64,000 bases of DNA from Paraburkholderia podalyriae. GTDB lineage: Bacteria > Pseudomonadota > Gammaproteobacteria > Burkholderiales > Burkholderiaceae. This document shows positions 1-8,640 of the stretch, piece by piece (the stretch's first letter is position 1; each line of letters starts with the position of its first letter). Made by a program: the position numbers and the translations under genes. Under the pieces are notes generated by a model that made no database searches, was not told the DNA's origin, and saw only the letters and a program-made list of their open reading frames with translations. The DNA lies in contig NZ_VZQQ01000013.1 in NCBI RefSeq assembly GCF_014397785.1, positions 62,001-126,000 of the forward strand, in the 5' to 3' direction.

Positions 1-1
1 G

Positions 2-1261
2 ATCGTGCTCGTCGCCGCGGTCGGCTGGATGCTCGCGCTCGTGCTCGAGCCCGCGTTCCAGCGCACGATCGTCATCACCTCCGGCGCGGACGGCGGCATT
101 TATCGCGGTTTCGCCGATCGCTACGCGCGGCTTTTGAAGCGCGACGGCATCAAGCTCGACATCCGCAGTTCATCGGGCTCGGTCGAAAATTATCAGCGGC
201 TGGCGGACCCGGACAGCGCGTATCAAGTCGGCTTCATCCAGTCGGGCACGACCAATCCGAAAGACACGGACCATTTGCAAACCATCGCCGCCGTGTCGTA
301 CGAACCGATCTGGGTGTTCTATCGCGGCGACGCGACGATCGACCGGCTGTCGCAACTGCGCGGCAAGCGCATCTCGATCGGCGTGCCGGGCAGCGGGCTG
401 CTCCACGTCTCGCAGGTGCTGCTCGGCTATAGCGGCGTCACGAGTCAGAACTCGACGCTGCTGCAGATGGACGCAAACGCCGCATACCACGGGCTCGAAA
501 GCGGTCAGGTCGACGCGGCGTTCTTCATTGGCCGGCCCGACGCCGACATGCAGCATACGCTGCTCACCAGCAACCTGAAGCTGATGAGCTTCGCGCAGGC
601 CGACGCACTGGCGCAAAAATTCCCGTCGCTGTCGAAGATCGTAATGCCGCGCGCATCGACGAGCGTCGCCGACGATATGCCGCGCAGCGACGTCACGCTG
701 CTCGCGGCGACGGCGCTGCTCGTGTCGAAGGACACGTTGCATCCGGCGCTCGTCTATCTGCTGCTCGACGCGGCGCGCACGGTGCACGGCGGCGAGGACT
801 ACTTCACACCGCTCGGCACGTTCCCGAACCTGAACACCGAAGAATTCCCGATCTCCGACGAAAGCGTGCGCTACTTCAGATCGGGCCGGCCGTTCCTATA
901 TCGCTACCTGCCGTTCTGGCTCGCGAGTCTGATCGAACGACGGCTGCTGATCCTGGTGCCGTTCCTCGCGCTGCTGATCGGCGTCGCACAGGCGCTGCCG
1001 AGCATGCTCGAAGCGCGGATGAAGAAACGGCTCTTCGTGTGGTACCGCGCGATCAAGGCGCTCGAGGACGAAGTGTGGAAGAACGCCCAGCCGTCTCGCG
1101 CGCAAGTCGCGCAATGGAGCGACGAGATCGAGAGCATCGACGCGCACGCGAGCCAGATTCGAATTCCGTATCGTTACTTTCAGGATGTTTACGCACTGAA
1201 GCAGGCGATCGGCGTGGTGCGCGACCGGATCGCGCATGTGGCGCAGAAGGTGGACAGGTAG
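2..1261 (+). CDS. TAXI-family TRAP transporter solute-binding protein (5' end outside window)
   Basis: The reading frame is open to the first base, so the true start lies upstream of the window. The visible part begins in a hydrophobic segment (probable N-terminal membrane anchor) and continues with the TAXI-type motif 'ITSGADGGIYRGFADRYA', typical of periplasmic receptors of tripartite (TRAP/TAXI) transporters. A second hydrophobic segment near residues 310-335 (LILVPFLALLIGVAQAL) is followed by about 80 charged residues, a C-terminal extension common in proteobacterial TAXI proteins that places the tail in the cytoplasm. No DctM/DctQ permease lies downstream, so a transport role is unproven. 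The substrate cannot be told from the sequence. Confidence 0.8.
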   Translation: MVLVAAVGWMLALVLEPAFQRTIVITSGADGGIYRGFADRYARLLKRDGIKLDIRSSSGSVENYQRLADPDSAYQVGFIQSGTTNPKDTDHLQTIAAVSYEPIWVFYRGDATIDRLSQLRGKRISIGVPGSGLLHVSQVLLGYSGVTSQNSTLLQMDANAAYHGLESGQVDAAFFIGRPDADMQHTLLTSNLKLMSFAQADALAQKFPSLSKIVMPRASTSVADDMPRSDVTLLAATALLVSKDTLHPALVYLLLDAARTVHGGEDYFTPLGTFPNLNTEEFPISDESVRYFRSGRPFLYRYLPFWLASLIERRLLILVPFLALLIGVAQALPSMLEARMKKRLFVWYRAIKALEDEVWKNAQPSRAQVAQWSDEIESIDAHASQIRIPYRYFQDVYALKQAIGVVRDRIAHVAQKVDR

Positions 1262-1499
1262 AGACGGCGCTCGCTTACCCATGCGCGTTGCCGGGGTATT
1301 CACCACCGTCGAATCGGTTGATTTTCCGCGCGGCTACGCCGTATGGGCGCTCGCCGCAGCGCAAGAAGAAAATCTCTGTGAAATGGATCGCGCGATAGGG
1401 CGATTCAATTGGCGCGCTCGCGGTTCGCATTCTGTAATGAACTTCTGCCCTGTCGTACGCGTACCGCCATCCCGCCCGCCGCACCACCCGGAGCAAGCC

Positions 1500-1703
1500 A
1501 TGTCGCAGCCTGAGCCGAATGTAGACGAAGTGGTCAAAAGCATCGCCGAGGAAACCGACACGCCGGCCGAAACGGTGTCCCGCATGTACGCCGATAGGCT
1601 CGCCGAAATCCGCAACGAAGCGCGCGTGTTCGACTACGTGCCGCTGTTCGCCGCGAAGAAGGTTCGCAACGAACTGCGCGACAAGCATCATCGAAAGCAC
1701 TGA
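1500..1703 (+). CDS. Small DUF3562-family protein
   Basis: A 67-residue acidic/basic soluble protein (MSQPEPNVDEVVKSIAEETD...) with no signal peptide or membrane segment. It resembles the DUF3562 family, small helical proteins common in Burkholderiales with no assigned function. The frame is open further upstream (to about 1236), but that extension reads like non-coding sequence, so I chose the ATG at 1500, which gives the usual family length. It stands alone between the TAXI protein and the acetyltransferase. Confidence 0.7.
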   Translation: MSQPEPNVDEVVKSIAEETDTPAETVSRMYADRLAEIRNEARVFDYVPLFAAKKVRNELRDKHHRKH

Positions 1704-1845
1704 CTCGCGGTATGCGGTATGCATCGGCTCAGCGCAATCTTGCACGCGCCCGTGGCTCCAGACTTCGCGCATGTGGTGGAGCTAACAATCGCGCCGTAGA
1801 TTTTCTATGCTGGCGGTTCCACAGCTTTCCAAAGGAGCCGCCCTC

Positions 1846-2307
1846 ATGTCCGCCCCGCTGCAGATCCGCGCCGTCAACCGTGACGATTTCGATGCATGGC
1901 TGCCGCTATGGGACGCCTACAACGCGTTTTATGGCCGCTCGGGCGAGACCGCGTTGCCGCGCGAGATCACGCAAATCACGTGGAATCGCTTTTTCGATGG
2001 CTACGAGCCGATGCATGCGTTCGTCGCGGAACGCGCCGGGCAGTTGCATGGCATCGTGCATTTCCTCTATCACCGTCACACGACGATGGCCGGACCGATC
2101 TGCTATCTGCAGGACCTGTACACGCTCGATAGCGAGCGCGGCAAGGGCGTCGGCCGTGCGCTGATCGAGGCGGTCTATGCGCGGGCAAAAGCCGACGGTG
2201 CGCAACGCGTGTACTGGCAGACGCACGAGACGAATCGCACCGCGATGCAGCTCTACGACAAGGTCGCGGACAAATCGGGGTTCGTGGTTTATCGCAAGGC
2301 GCTTTAA
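1846..2307 (+). CDS. GNAT-family N-acetyltransferase
   Basis: A 153-residue single-domain GCN5-related acetyltransferase. The acetyl-CoA binding motif A is seen as 'LDSERGKGVGRALIEAVY' (R/Q-x-x-G-x-G/A loop), preceded by the 'YLQDLYTL' beta-strand and followed by the motif B region 'VYWQTHETNRTAMQLYDKV', in which N-x-x-A-x-x-L-Y-x-K is typical of the fold. The substrate is unknown. The start at 1846 is chosen because an AAAGGAG ribosome-binding site sits at 1831-1837; the in-frame ATG at 1807 has none. Confidence 0.85.
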   Translation: MSAPLQIRAVNRDDFDAWLPLWDAYNAFYGRSGETALPREITQITWNRFFDGYEPMHAFVAERAGQLHGIVHFLYHRHTTMAGPICYLQDLYTLDSERGKGVGRALIEAVYARAKADGAQRVYWQTHETNRTAMQLYDKVADKSGFVVYRKAL

Positions 2308-2610
2308 CGCACGGCGCTGCGTCAAAGCCCTCGCAGCCGCGCGCTCCGGGCCGACCAGGCGTAGCCATCGGCGCAAACATGACGAACTCGAATTGACCGT
2401 CGACCGTTATGCGACGCAAAAATGTCATCCGACCGACGCGCGGCAATGGCTACTATTAGCCGTCGATGTCACGCATCACAGCTGGCGTGTGAAGCGCCGG
2501 CTGCCGTAAAACCGCGAGGCCAGCCGGCCTCGGCGAATCCATAACCGGTGTCGCGCGCGCCGCTTCGAGCAGCGCCGATGCGACCGTTACGTCTCCCTCG
2601 GAACTCACCG
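2308..2610. other. Intergenic stretch without a recognised gene
   Basis: About 300 bases between the acetyltransferase and the exported phosphoesterase. No convincing open frame, strong hairpin or repeat was seen; it presumably carries the promoter and leader of the phosphoesterase gene. Confidence 0.5.
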
Positions 2611-4323
2611 ATGACCGACCGCGATCCTCACCTGCCGCCGAAACTGCACAACCCCGATTCAATCGATAACGCCAACGACGCTCCCGACGACCCCGAACGC
2701 CGGCGCGTGCTGACCGGTCTCGCGGCGGTCGGCCTCGGCCTCGCGCTGACCGGCTGCAAAACGGGCGAGGGACTTGCGGGCAACGGTCCGCCGCGCAGCG
2801 CCGCCGACTTGCGGCTCGACGCTGCGCTGCACGATCAGGTGAAGAACATCGTGGTGATTTACGCGGAAAACCGCAGCTTCGCGAACCTCTACGGCAACTA
2901 CCCGGGCGTCCAGCATCCGCTCGACGCGGTCAGCGCCGAGCAATACGTCCAGTTCGACCGCGATGGCAAGACGCCGCTGCCACGGCTGCCGGCGATCTGG
3001 GGCGGGCTCGTGCCGCAAGCGCAGGAAGTGGACGGCAAGCGCTACATGATCGGCGAAAAGGATCTCGATCATCTGCACAACCGGCCATTCCGCATCGCAG
3101 ATGCGCACGGCGCGCCGCTGCCGACCAGCGTGATCACGCGCGACCTCGTGCATCGCTTCTATCAGAACCAGATGCAGATCAACGCGGGGCGCAACAATCA
3201 GTTCGCCGCGTGGGGTGATTCCGGCGGCCTTGTGATGGGGCACTACCGCAGTTCCGCCGACACGCTGCGCCTATGGAATCTCGCGCAGCAGTACACGCTG
3301 TGCGACAACTTCTTCATGGCCGCTTTCGGCGGCTCGTGGTTGAACCACATCTTCCTGATCTCGGCGCAGGCGCCCTTCTATCCGGACATCCACAACAGTC
3401 CGGCGAGGAAGATGGTGTCGGTCGTCGAAGGCGACGATCCGACCGGCACCCGTTTGAAGCTCGCCCCCAATTCGCCCGCGTCGGCGCTCGACGGCCCGCC
3501 GAAGTTCGTCAACGACGGCGCTTTCACGGCCGACGGCTACGCGGTCAACACGATGGCGCCGCCGTATCAGCCGAGCAGCGTCCGTCCGGCCGAAGGCGGC
3601 GACCCGGCTTTCGCGGATCTGTCGAACCCGCGCGTGATGCCGCCGCAGCATTACGCGACGATCGGCGACCGGCTGACCGGCAAGGGCATCGACTGGGCGT
3701 GGTACAGCGGCGCGTGGCAATACGCGCTCGATCATCGTGATACCGGGTCGATGCCCGACTTTCAGTACCACCATCAGCCGTTCAACTACTTCGCCAATTA
3801 CGCGCCGGGCACCGCCGCGCGCCGCCGCTACCTGCGCGACGGCGGCATGGGCAATGACGCGTCGACCAATCGCCTGATCGCCGACATCGATGCGGGACGT
3901 TTGCCGACCGTCACGTTCTACAAACCGCAAGGCGACCTGAACATGCACGCGGGCTACGCGGACGTCGCCTCGGGCGACCGTCACATCGCGACGCTGATCG
4001 AGCACATTCAGCGCGGCCCGCAATGGCAGAACACGGTCGTGATCGTCACCGTCGACGAGAACGGCGGCTGGTGGGATCACGTCGCGCCACCGATCGGCGA
4101 TCGCTGGGGTCCGGGTTCGCGCGTACCCGCGCTCGTGATCTCGCCGCTCGCGAAGAAGGGCTATGTCGATCACACGGTGTACGACACGAACTCGATTCTG
4201 CGTTTCATTAACCGTGTGCATGGACTCGCACCGCTCGATGGCGTAGTCGTGCGCGACAAGGCATTCGCCAGCAACGGACTGGCGCCGCTCGGCGATCTGA
4301 CCGCTTCGCTCGATCTTGCTTGA
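2611..4323 (+). CDS. Exported alkaline phosphatase-fold phosphoesterase (AcpA / phospholipase C-like)
   Basis: A 570-residue protein of the PF04185 phosphoesterase family (acid phosphatase AcpA and bacterial phospholipase C). The N-terminus has an Arg-rich stretch at 30-32 and a hydrophobic segment ending in 'LALTGC' (Cys49), a Tat-like export signal with a possible lipobox. Family motifs include 'NIVVIYAENRSFANLYG' (metal/nucleophile region), 'FGGSWLNHIFLISAQAP' and the late 'VIVTVDENGGWWDHVAPP' metal-binding block. It should hydrolyse phosphomonoesters or phospholipid head groups in the periplasm; which of these cannot be decided. The ATG at 2611 is preferred; an upstream GTG at 2548 would add 21 residues of non-coding appearance. 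Confidence 0.85.
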   Translation: MTDRDPHLPPKLHNPDSIDNANDAPDDPERRRVLTGLAAVGLGLALTGCKTGEGLAGNGPPRSAADLRLDAALHDQVKNIVVIYAENRSFANLYGNYPGVQHPLDAVSAEQYVQFDRDGKTPLPRLPAIWGGLVPQAQEVDGKRYMIGEKDLDHLHNRPFRIADAHGAPLPTSVITRDLVHRFYQNQMQINAGRNNQFAAWGDSGGLVMGHYRSSADTLRLWNLAQQYTLCDNFFMAAFGGSWLNHIFLISAQAPFYPDIHNSPARKMVSVVEGDDPTGTRLKLAPNSPASALDGPPKFVNDGAFTADGYAVNTMAPPYQPSSVRPAEGGDPAFADLSNPRVMPPQHYATIGDRLTGKGIDWAWYSGAWQYALDHRDTGSMPDFQYHHQPFNYFANYAPGTAARRRYLRDGGMGNDASTNRLIADIDAGRLPTVTFYKPQGDLNMHAGYADVASGDRHIATLIEHIQRGPQWQNTVVIVTVDENGGWWDHVAPPIGDRWGPGSRVPALVISPLAKKGYVDHTVYDTNSILRFINRVHGLAPLDGVVVRDKAFASNGLAPLGDLTASLDLA

Positions 4324-4524
4324 GCGCCTGGCGGCTGCGTTGATTTGCCGCGGCTCGCGGTGTGCATGTGGTCGTTACAGCATGCATCTCGCGAATGCCG
4401 CGGCGCATTGAGCATGCACTGTATCTCGCCACACGATTTCACGAATATTTTTCCATTCGCACGTGATGCCTTTGGCTTGCATAAAGCGCCGCACGGCCTA
4501 GACTGGTAAAGCCCTTCGCAATTT

Positions 4525-4899
4525 ATGAACGGAACTGCCATGCGACTGACCATCCTGATCAACGGTTCCGATCCCACCGTAAGCCATGACTACGCTGTGC
4601 TCTGGCTCGATACCGATGAACATCGGTGGTCGAGAGAAGCGCATCAAGGGATCGACCTGCCCCCGTGGGGCGAGTTGCGCGACGAGAACGGCGTGACCAC
4701 ACTGTGCGCACCAAGCGCCGACGCGCCGCTCTGTACATTGCGAGGTCTGCACGTCGATCGCAAGGAGCGAGTGAGCGCCGCGCAAGGCGCCGCCGCATGG
4801 ACGGCGCTGCAAACACGCAAGGCGACGAGCGGCTTCTGGCGCTTGCAGGCAGTGGATCGTCAAAAAGTTTGCGCTGAAAACAGCGTGTTCGGTAATTAG
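4525..4899 (+). CDS. Hypothetical protein
   Basis: A 124-residue soluble protein with no signal peptide, membrane segment or recognised motif. An alternative start is the ATG at 4540 (MRLTILINGSD...). Codon use in the body is Burkholderia-like, supporting a real gene, but I do not recognise the family. It lies alone between the phosphoesterase and the nuclease gene. Confidence 0.5.
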   Translation: MNGTAMRLTILINGSDPTVSHDYAVLWLDTDEHRWSREAHQGIDLPPWGELRDENGVTTLCAPSADAPLCTLRGLHVDRKERVSAAQGAAAWTALQTRKATSGFWRLQAVDRQKVCAENSVFGN

Positions 4900-5220
4900 G
4901 TTCTGTCGCGATTCGTCGCGCTTTTCTTTCCGGTCGAAACTTCCGACTCATTGCGCGAGCACCGCTCGCACGTGTCAATCTGTACGTGCGCAAACGAACG
5001 TAAGGTCATGCGATATAGCCCCGCTTAAGACCTTCTTAAGCTTGCGTGCGTAGAGTCGGAAGTCCACGCATTCGGGTCGCTGCAAAGCGGCCCATTTTTT
5101 TGTCCGGCGCACGCCGCCTCCCTTCTTTCCAGGTTCCCTTTCTTCGATTTGCATTGTGCTGTCGCTCGATGCGGGCCGCGACGCTATACTTGCGCCCCCC
5201 GTCCATCAAACCACCGACAC
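4900..5220. other. Intergenic region with a possible short transcript ending at the 5074 terminator
   Basis: About 320 bases with no credible protein gene. It is more AT-rich than its flanks in part and contains a CTTAAG repeat (CTTAAGACCTTCTTAAG near 5025-5040). It also holds an intrinsic terminator at 5074-5101 that lies 175 bases beyond the preceding stop codon, further than usual for a simple 3' end. A small non-coding RNA ending there is possible but unproven. Confidence 0.35.
5074..5101 (+). terminator. Rho-independent terminator
   Basis: Stem GGGTCGCT / AGCGGCCC (one G-U pair) with loop GCAA, followed by A and seven T residues. It would end transcription from the hypothetical gene at 4525, or a short RNA from the preceding intergenic region. 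Confidence 0.75.
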
Positions 5221-5970
5221 ATGAAGAAGTGGCTTGCCTGTCTGTTCTTCGCCGTCGCCGCTCATGCGAGCGCGGCGCCTTCCTGCACCGGGTTCACGCC
5301 GAATGCGCAATGGCCCGTCCTCACCAATCAGAAGATGGCGCCGAAAACGCGCCTGCTTTGTTATAGCGATTTCGCCGTGCTGCATTCGGGTATCACTCAC
5401 GGTCCGCTGTGGTCGGCCGAGCATCTGACGCGCGAGCACATCGAAGAAGCGAAAGATAGGGTGCGCACCAACAAGTTCTTTGAAGAATCGCGTCTGCCTG
5501 ACGGCGAAGGCGCGACACTCGCCGACTACAAACGCAGCGGCTTCGATCGCGGTCATATGAGTCCGGCGGGTAATCGCTGGAACGATGAGGCGATGGCGCA
5601 ATCGTTCTCGCTCGCCAACATCGTGCCGCAAAACCGTCAGAACAACCAACGATTGTGGGCACGCATCGAAACCGCGGTGCGCAAGATCACGCTCGCCTAC
5701 GACGACACTTACGTCGTGACCGGACCGCTGTTCGCCGGCCAGCAATTGCAGACGATCGGACCGACGCGCGTATTGGTGCCCACTCAGTTGTATAAGGTCG
5801 TGTATGTGCCGTCGCGTCAACTGGCATTCGCAGTCGTGGTTGATAATGTAGCGACCAACCGCTACGACATGCGCACGATTCACGAACTCGAAGCGATGTC
5901 GGGCATCCGTTTTCCGGGCATTCCGGATAACCTCAAGGACCAGCGGCCAGGAGGACTAAAAGGTGTTTAA
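5221..5970 (+). CDS. Secreted DNA/RNA non-specific endonuclease (NUC1 family)
   Basis: A 249-residue beta-beta-alpha-metal nuclease of the Serratia nuclease / EndoG type. A signal peptide (MKKWLACLFFAVAAHASAA) predicts export. The catalytic signature 'DRGHMSPAGN' (DRGH, active-site His) is complete, and the metal-binding Asn region follows in 'NIVPQNRQNNQRLWARIE'. It should cleave single- and double-stranded nucleic acid in the periplasm or outside the cell. The ATG at 5221 is the only start giving a clean signal peptide; upstream in-frame sequence is non-coding in character. It overlaps the next gene by 8 bases. Confidence 0.92.
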   Translation: MKKWLACLFFAVAAHASAAPSCTGFTPNAQWPVLTNQKMAPKTRLLCYSDFAVLHSGITHGPLWSAEHLTREHIEEAKDRVRTNKFFEESRLPDGEGATLADYKRSGFDRGHMSPAGNRWNDEAMAQSFSLANIVPQNRQNNQRLWARIETAVRKITLAYDDTYVVTGPLFAGQQLQTIGPTRVLVPTQLYKVVYVPSRQLAFAVVVDNVATNRYDMRTIHELEAMSGIRFPGIPDNLKDQRPGGLKGV

Positions 5971-6223
5971 ACCCTATTCGAACGATGATGACGTGCTCAA
6001 TATTCAGGGCGATGCACTCACGCTCAGCAACGGCACGACGCGTGTCGTGCTGAACGGCACGCTCGAATTGACGCGCGACCAGCGCGGATTGAAGGCGGCG
6101 CTCGCACTGAAGGAAGCGCTCGATGCAATCGTCGCGAGTCTGCAGGCGCAGCAGGATCTACCGGCGAAGGTGAAGGACGAGCCGGATGCGAAACCGGGTG
6201 TCGTGCAGAATCCGTTTCAATAA
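5963..6223 (+). CDS. Small hypothetical protein translationally coupled to the nuclease
   Basis: An 86-residue acidic soluble protein starting at GTG 5963 inside the last codons of the nuclease gene, with GGAGGA at 5950-5955 as ribosome-binding site. The sequence (MFKPYSNDDDVLNIQGDAL...) alternates short beta-prone segments with a helix near residues 45-65. I do not recognise the family. The overlap makes a nuclease-related role (for example an immunity or chaperone partner) conceivable, but the nuclease is exported and nothing in the small protein shows such a role. Confidence 0.65.
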   Translation: MFKPYSNDDDVLNIQGDALTLSNGTTRVVLNGTLELTRDQRGLKAALALKEALDAIVASLQAQQDLPAKVKDEPDAKPGVVQNPFQ

Positions 6224-6281
6224 TCGGATTCGCCGGCGTTGCATTTACGCAACCTGGCAGATGCGCAGTTTTTACTGATCC

Positions 6282-6317
6282 CGGGCACGCAAACCTTTGC
6301 GTGCCCGCCTGTTTTCC
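6282..6317 (+). terminator. Rho-independent terminator after the nuclease operon
   Basis: A perfect 12-bp inverted repeat, CGGGCACGCAAA / TTTGCGTGCCCG, separated by CC and followed by CCTGTTTT. It closes the nuclease operon. It also argues against the in-frame TTG at 6297 as start of the next gene, because that codon lies inside the hairpin. Confidence 0.8.
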
Positions 6318-6416
6318 AATCTCGCGCCAGTAGAGCGGATAGACTTCCCGCTGTCACAGAATGTTCATGGAGAAACCTTAGCGTGCGAGGTTCTTCATAC
6401 ACCGACTGGCGTCGCC

Positions 6417-7649
6417 ATGCATGCAGCGTTCTCGAGATTTCGCCGTTCTTCCGCACAGGGGAATCCGCACACTGCCGGAGATCTGTGCCAGGAAGTCCCG
6501 TCCGTCGACGTTGAAGATCCCAACTCCGTGGTGATGGAGATCTTCTCGGCGCGCCGCGACATGCAGAGCCTCGCTGTCATCGATGACCACCGTCCGATCG
6601 GCCTGATCAACCGCGATATTTTCATGTCGCAAATGAGCAGGCCGTTCCATCGGGAACTTTACGACAAGAAAAGCTGCATCGCGTTCATGGACAAGGAGCC
6701 GCTGATCGTCGATGCCGACGTGAGCATCGAAGCGCTGACGTTCAGGACTGTCGAAGCTGGAGAAAAGGCGCTGGTCGATGGTTTCATCGTGACTCGCGAC
6801 GGACGCTTCTCGGGCCTGGGCAGCGGTCTGCAGCTTATCAGCGCGGTTGCGGAAATGCAGGCGGAGAAGAACCGTCAGATCATGCAGAGCATCGAATACG
6901 CCAGCGTGATACAGCGCGCGATGTTGCGTGCTTCGAGCGAGACGCTGTCGACGAAACTGCGCGACGCGGCGATGGTCTGGGAACCTCGCGACGTCGTCGG
7001 CGGCGATTTCTATCATTTCGCGGCCTTTCCGAACGGCTGGTTTGGCGCTGTCGCCGATTGCACCGGACATGGCGTTCCCGGCGCCTTCATGACCTTGCTT
7101 GCTTCAGCGTCACTGTCGAAGGCGCTCGAACACATCGGGCCACGCGATCCGGCCGCACTGCTGGCGGCCATCAATCGAAACGTCAAGGGCTTGTTGGGGC
7201 AAGTGAACAGCGCCGCTGAAGGAAGCCAATCCAACGACGGCCTCGATACGGCACTCTTCTGGTTCGATGCCGCGGAGAGCGTGCTGCATTTTGCCGGCGC
7301 GAGGATCGCGCTGCACATCCTGTCGCCCGGCGCCGCGGAGTTCGAAACGATCGGAGCCGACCGGATGGGCGTCGGTTATGTGGACAGCCGCGCCGATTAT
7401 GCATGGAGCTTGCGCTCGATTCCGGTCACGGCGGGTAGTCTGCTGTTTATCTATACCGACGGCCTGGCCGATCAGATCGGCGGCCCCCGCAATATTTCTT
7501 TCGGCCGGCGCCGTGCGGTCGACCTGATCCTCGAAAGCCGCGCCGAAACCCCGGCGACGATTTGCGAGCGCGTCCGGCTCGCGCTCGCGCAATGGCAAGG
7601 CAACCAACCACGCCGTGACGACGTCACGCTTTTCTGCGCCCGCATTTAG
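6417..7649 (+). CDS. siaA: CBS-SpoIIE protein phosphatase, SiaA-like
   Basis: PP2C-type Ser/Thr phosphatase at the head of a SiaABCD-type operon. In Pseudomonas, SiaA dephosphorylates SiaC and so releases it to activate the diguanylate cyclase SiaD. The C-terminal half carries the SpoIIE motifs 'VVGGDFYHF', 'ADCTGHGVPGAFMTLLA' and the ending 'RRDDVTLFC', with metal-binding Asp residues present. The N-terminal half (about 25-135) looks like a CBS-type sensor ('MQSLAVIDDHRPIGLINRDIFM'), followed by a helical linker, in place of the transmembrane-HAMP receptor of Pseudomonas SiaA. The start is uncertain: 6417 ATG is the first good start after the upstream terminator but lacks a strong ribosome-binding site. 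Confidence 0.8.
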   Translation: MHAAFSRFRRSSAQGNPHTAGDLCQEVPSVDVEDPNSVVMEIFSARRDMQSLAVIDDHRPIGLINRDIFMSQMSRPFHRELYDKKSCIAFMDKEPLIVDADVSIEALTFRTVEAGEKALVDGFIVTRDGRFSGLGSGLQLISAVAEMQAEKNRQIMQSIEYASVIQRAMLRASSETLSTKLRDAAMVWEPRDVVGGDFYHFAAFPNGWFGAVADCTGHGVPGAFMTLLASASLSKALEHIGPRDPAALLAAINRNVKGLLGQVNSAAEGSQSNDGLDTALFWFDAAESVLHFAGARIALHILSPGAAEFETIGADRMGVGYVDSRADYAWSLRSIPVTAGSLLFIYTDGLADQIGGPRNISFGRRRAVDLILESRAETPATICERVRLALAQWQGNQPRRDDVTLFCARI

Positions 7650-7661
7650 TGAATTTCCCGA

Positions 7662-8225
7662 ATGTCCCAACTACCAGAACAAGACAGCGCCTTTTTCGAA
7701 CTTGCGCAGCGACGCAACGTGCTCTTCTATCACAAGGGCTACTTCTCCCATAACATTGTCGCGGCGATGGGCGAGGTCGTGAAACTGCAGCTGGAAGTCG
7801 CTGGCGTCAGCGGTCCTACCCGCCGCAGAATTTTCTCGTCCTTTATCGAGCTGGCGCAGAACATCGTTCATTACTCGTCGAATGCTCTGGAGCCTGGCGG
7901 CCAGCAGGCGGGCGAGATACGCGAGGGCGCCGTGTGCATTTCCAGGCACGGCGAGCATCACGTGATGTTGTGTGTCAATCCCATCGCGACTGCCGAGGTC
8001 GAGGGCCTGCGCTGCAGGCTGGAGCCTCTGCGCAACATGTCCGTTGAAGAAATCAAGCAGGCGTACAAGGTGTCATTGCGCACCGACGCTCCGAAAGACA
8101 GCAAGGGCGCCGGCCTCGGCTTCCTGACGATGGCGCGCGATGCGAGCGCGCCCCTTGAATTCGCTTTTCATCCGCGTGCCGACGAACCCGGCACCACGCT
8201 GTTTTGCCTCACGGCCATCATCTGA
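7662..8225 (+). CDS. siaB: SiaB-family protein kinase
   Basis: A 187-residue GHKL-fold-like protein matching the SiaB/DUF6272 family, the kinase that phosphorylates SiaC. The segment 'FIELAQNIVHYSS' resembles the N-box helix of histidine-kinase-type ATPases (E-x-x-Q-N-x-x-H), and 'KDSKGAGLGFLTMA' gives the glycine-rich lid. It starts 12 bases after the phosphatase gene and 18 bases before siaC, which supports one operon. It opposes the phosphatase at 6417 and should act in the cytosol. Confidence 0.82.
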   Translation: MSQLPEQDSAFFELAQRRNVLFYHKGYFSHNIVAAMGEVVKLQLEVAGVSGPTRRRIFSSFIELAQNIVHYSSNALEPGGQQAGEIREGAVCISRHGEHHVMLCVNPIATAEVEGLRCRLEPLRNMSVEEIKQAYKVSLRTDAPKDSKGAGLGFLTMARDASAPLEFAFHPRADEPGTTLFCLTAII

Positions 8226-8243
8226 GCAGAAAGGCACACGACA

Positions 8244-8639
8244 ATGGAAAACCTACACATCCCCGCGACGACGACGTCGCCTGAAGTCGATTTTCGCTTC
8301 GACCAACACGCGTTGTCGATCAGGGGCGAGTCCTACCCTGAAAACGCAGCCGCTTTTTTCGCGCCGATCATCGAGCAGATGCGCAAGTACCTCGCCGCGA
8401 ACGCCGGGGCCGAGATCACCGTCGACGTCGCGCTGACGTACTTCAATAGCTCGAGCACGAAAATGCTGTTCAACATCTTCGACGCGCTGGATCAGGCGGC
8501 GGAATCGGGAAGCCGCGTGTTGATGAACTGGTATCGCGACGAGGAAGACGAGACCATTGCCGAATTCGGCGAAGAACTGAAGTCCGATTTCCGCGCGATC
8601 GAGTTCACCGATCGTCCCATCACGCAGCAGGGACGATAA
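8244..8639 (+). CDS. siaC: SiaC-family regulatory phosphoprotein (DUF1987)
   Basis: A 131-residue protein of the SiaC/DUF1987 family, the switch whose unphosphorylated form binds and activates SiaD. The conserved phosphorylation segment is visible as 'YFNSSSTKMLFNIFDAL' (Ser/Thr residues about 69-72), equivalent by position to the phosphothreonine region of the Pseudomonas protein. It lies 18 bases after siaB and ends 1 base before the siaD GTG, so it is tightly coupled to its predicted target. Confidence 0.85.
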   Translation: MENLHIPATTTSPEVDFRFDQHALSIRGESYPENAAAFFAPIIEQMRKYLAANAGAEITVDVALTYFNSSSTKMLFNIFDALDQAAESGSRVLMNWYRDEEDETIAEFGEELKSDFRAIEFTDRPITQQGR

Positions 8640-8640
8640 A

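Noticed and set aside
2611..2635. GATCCTCACCT near the phosphoesterase start as an iteron
   Set aside because: Only the CTCACCT tail matches; the left half does not fit the 17-mer.
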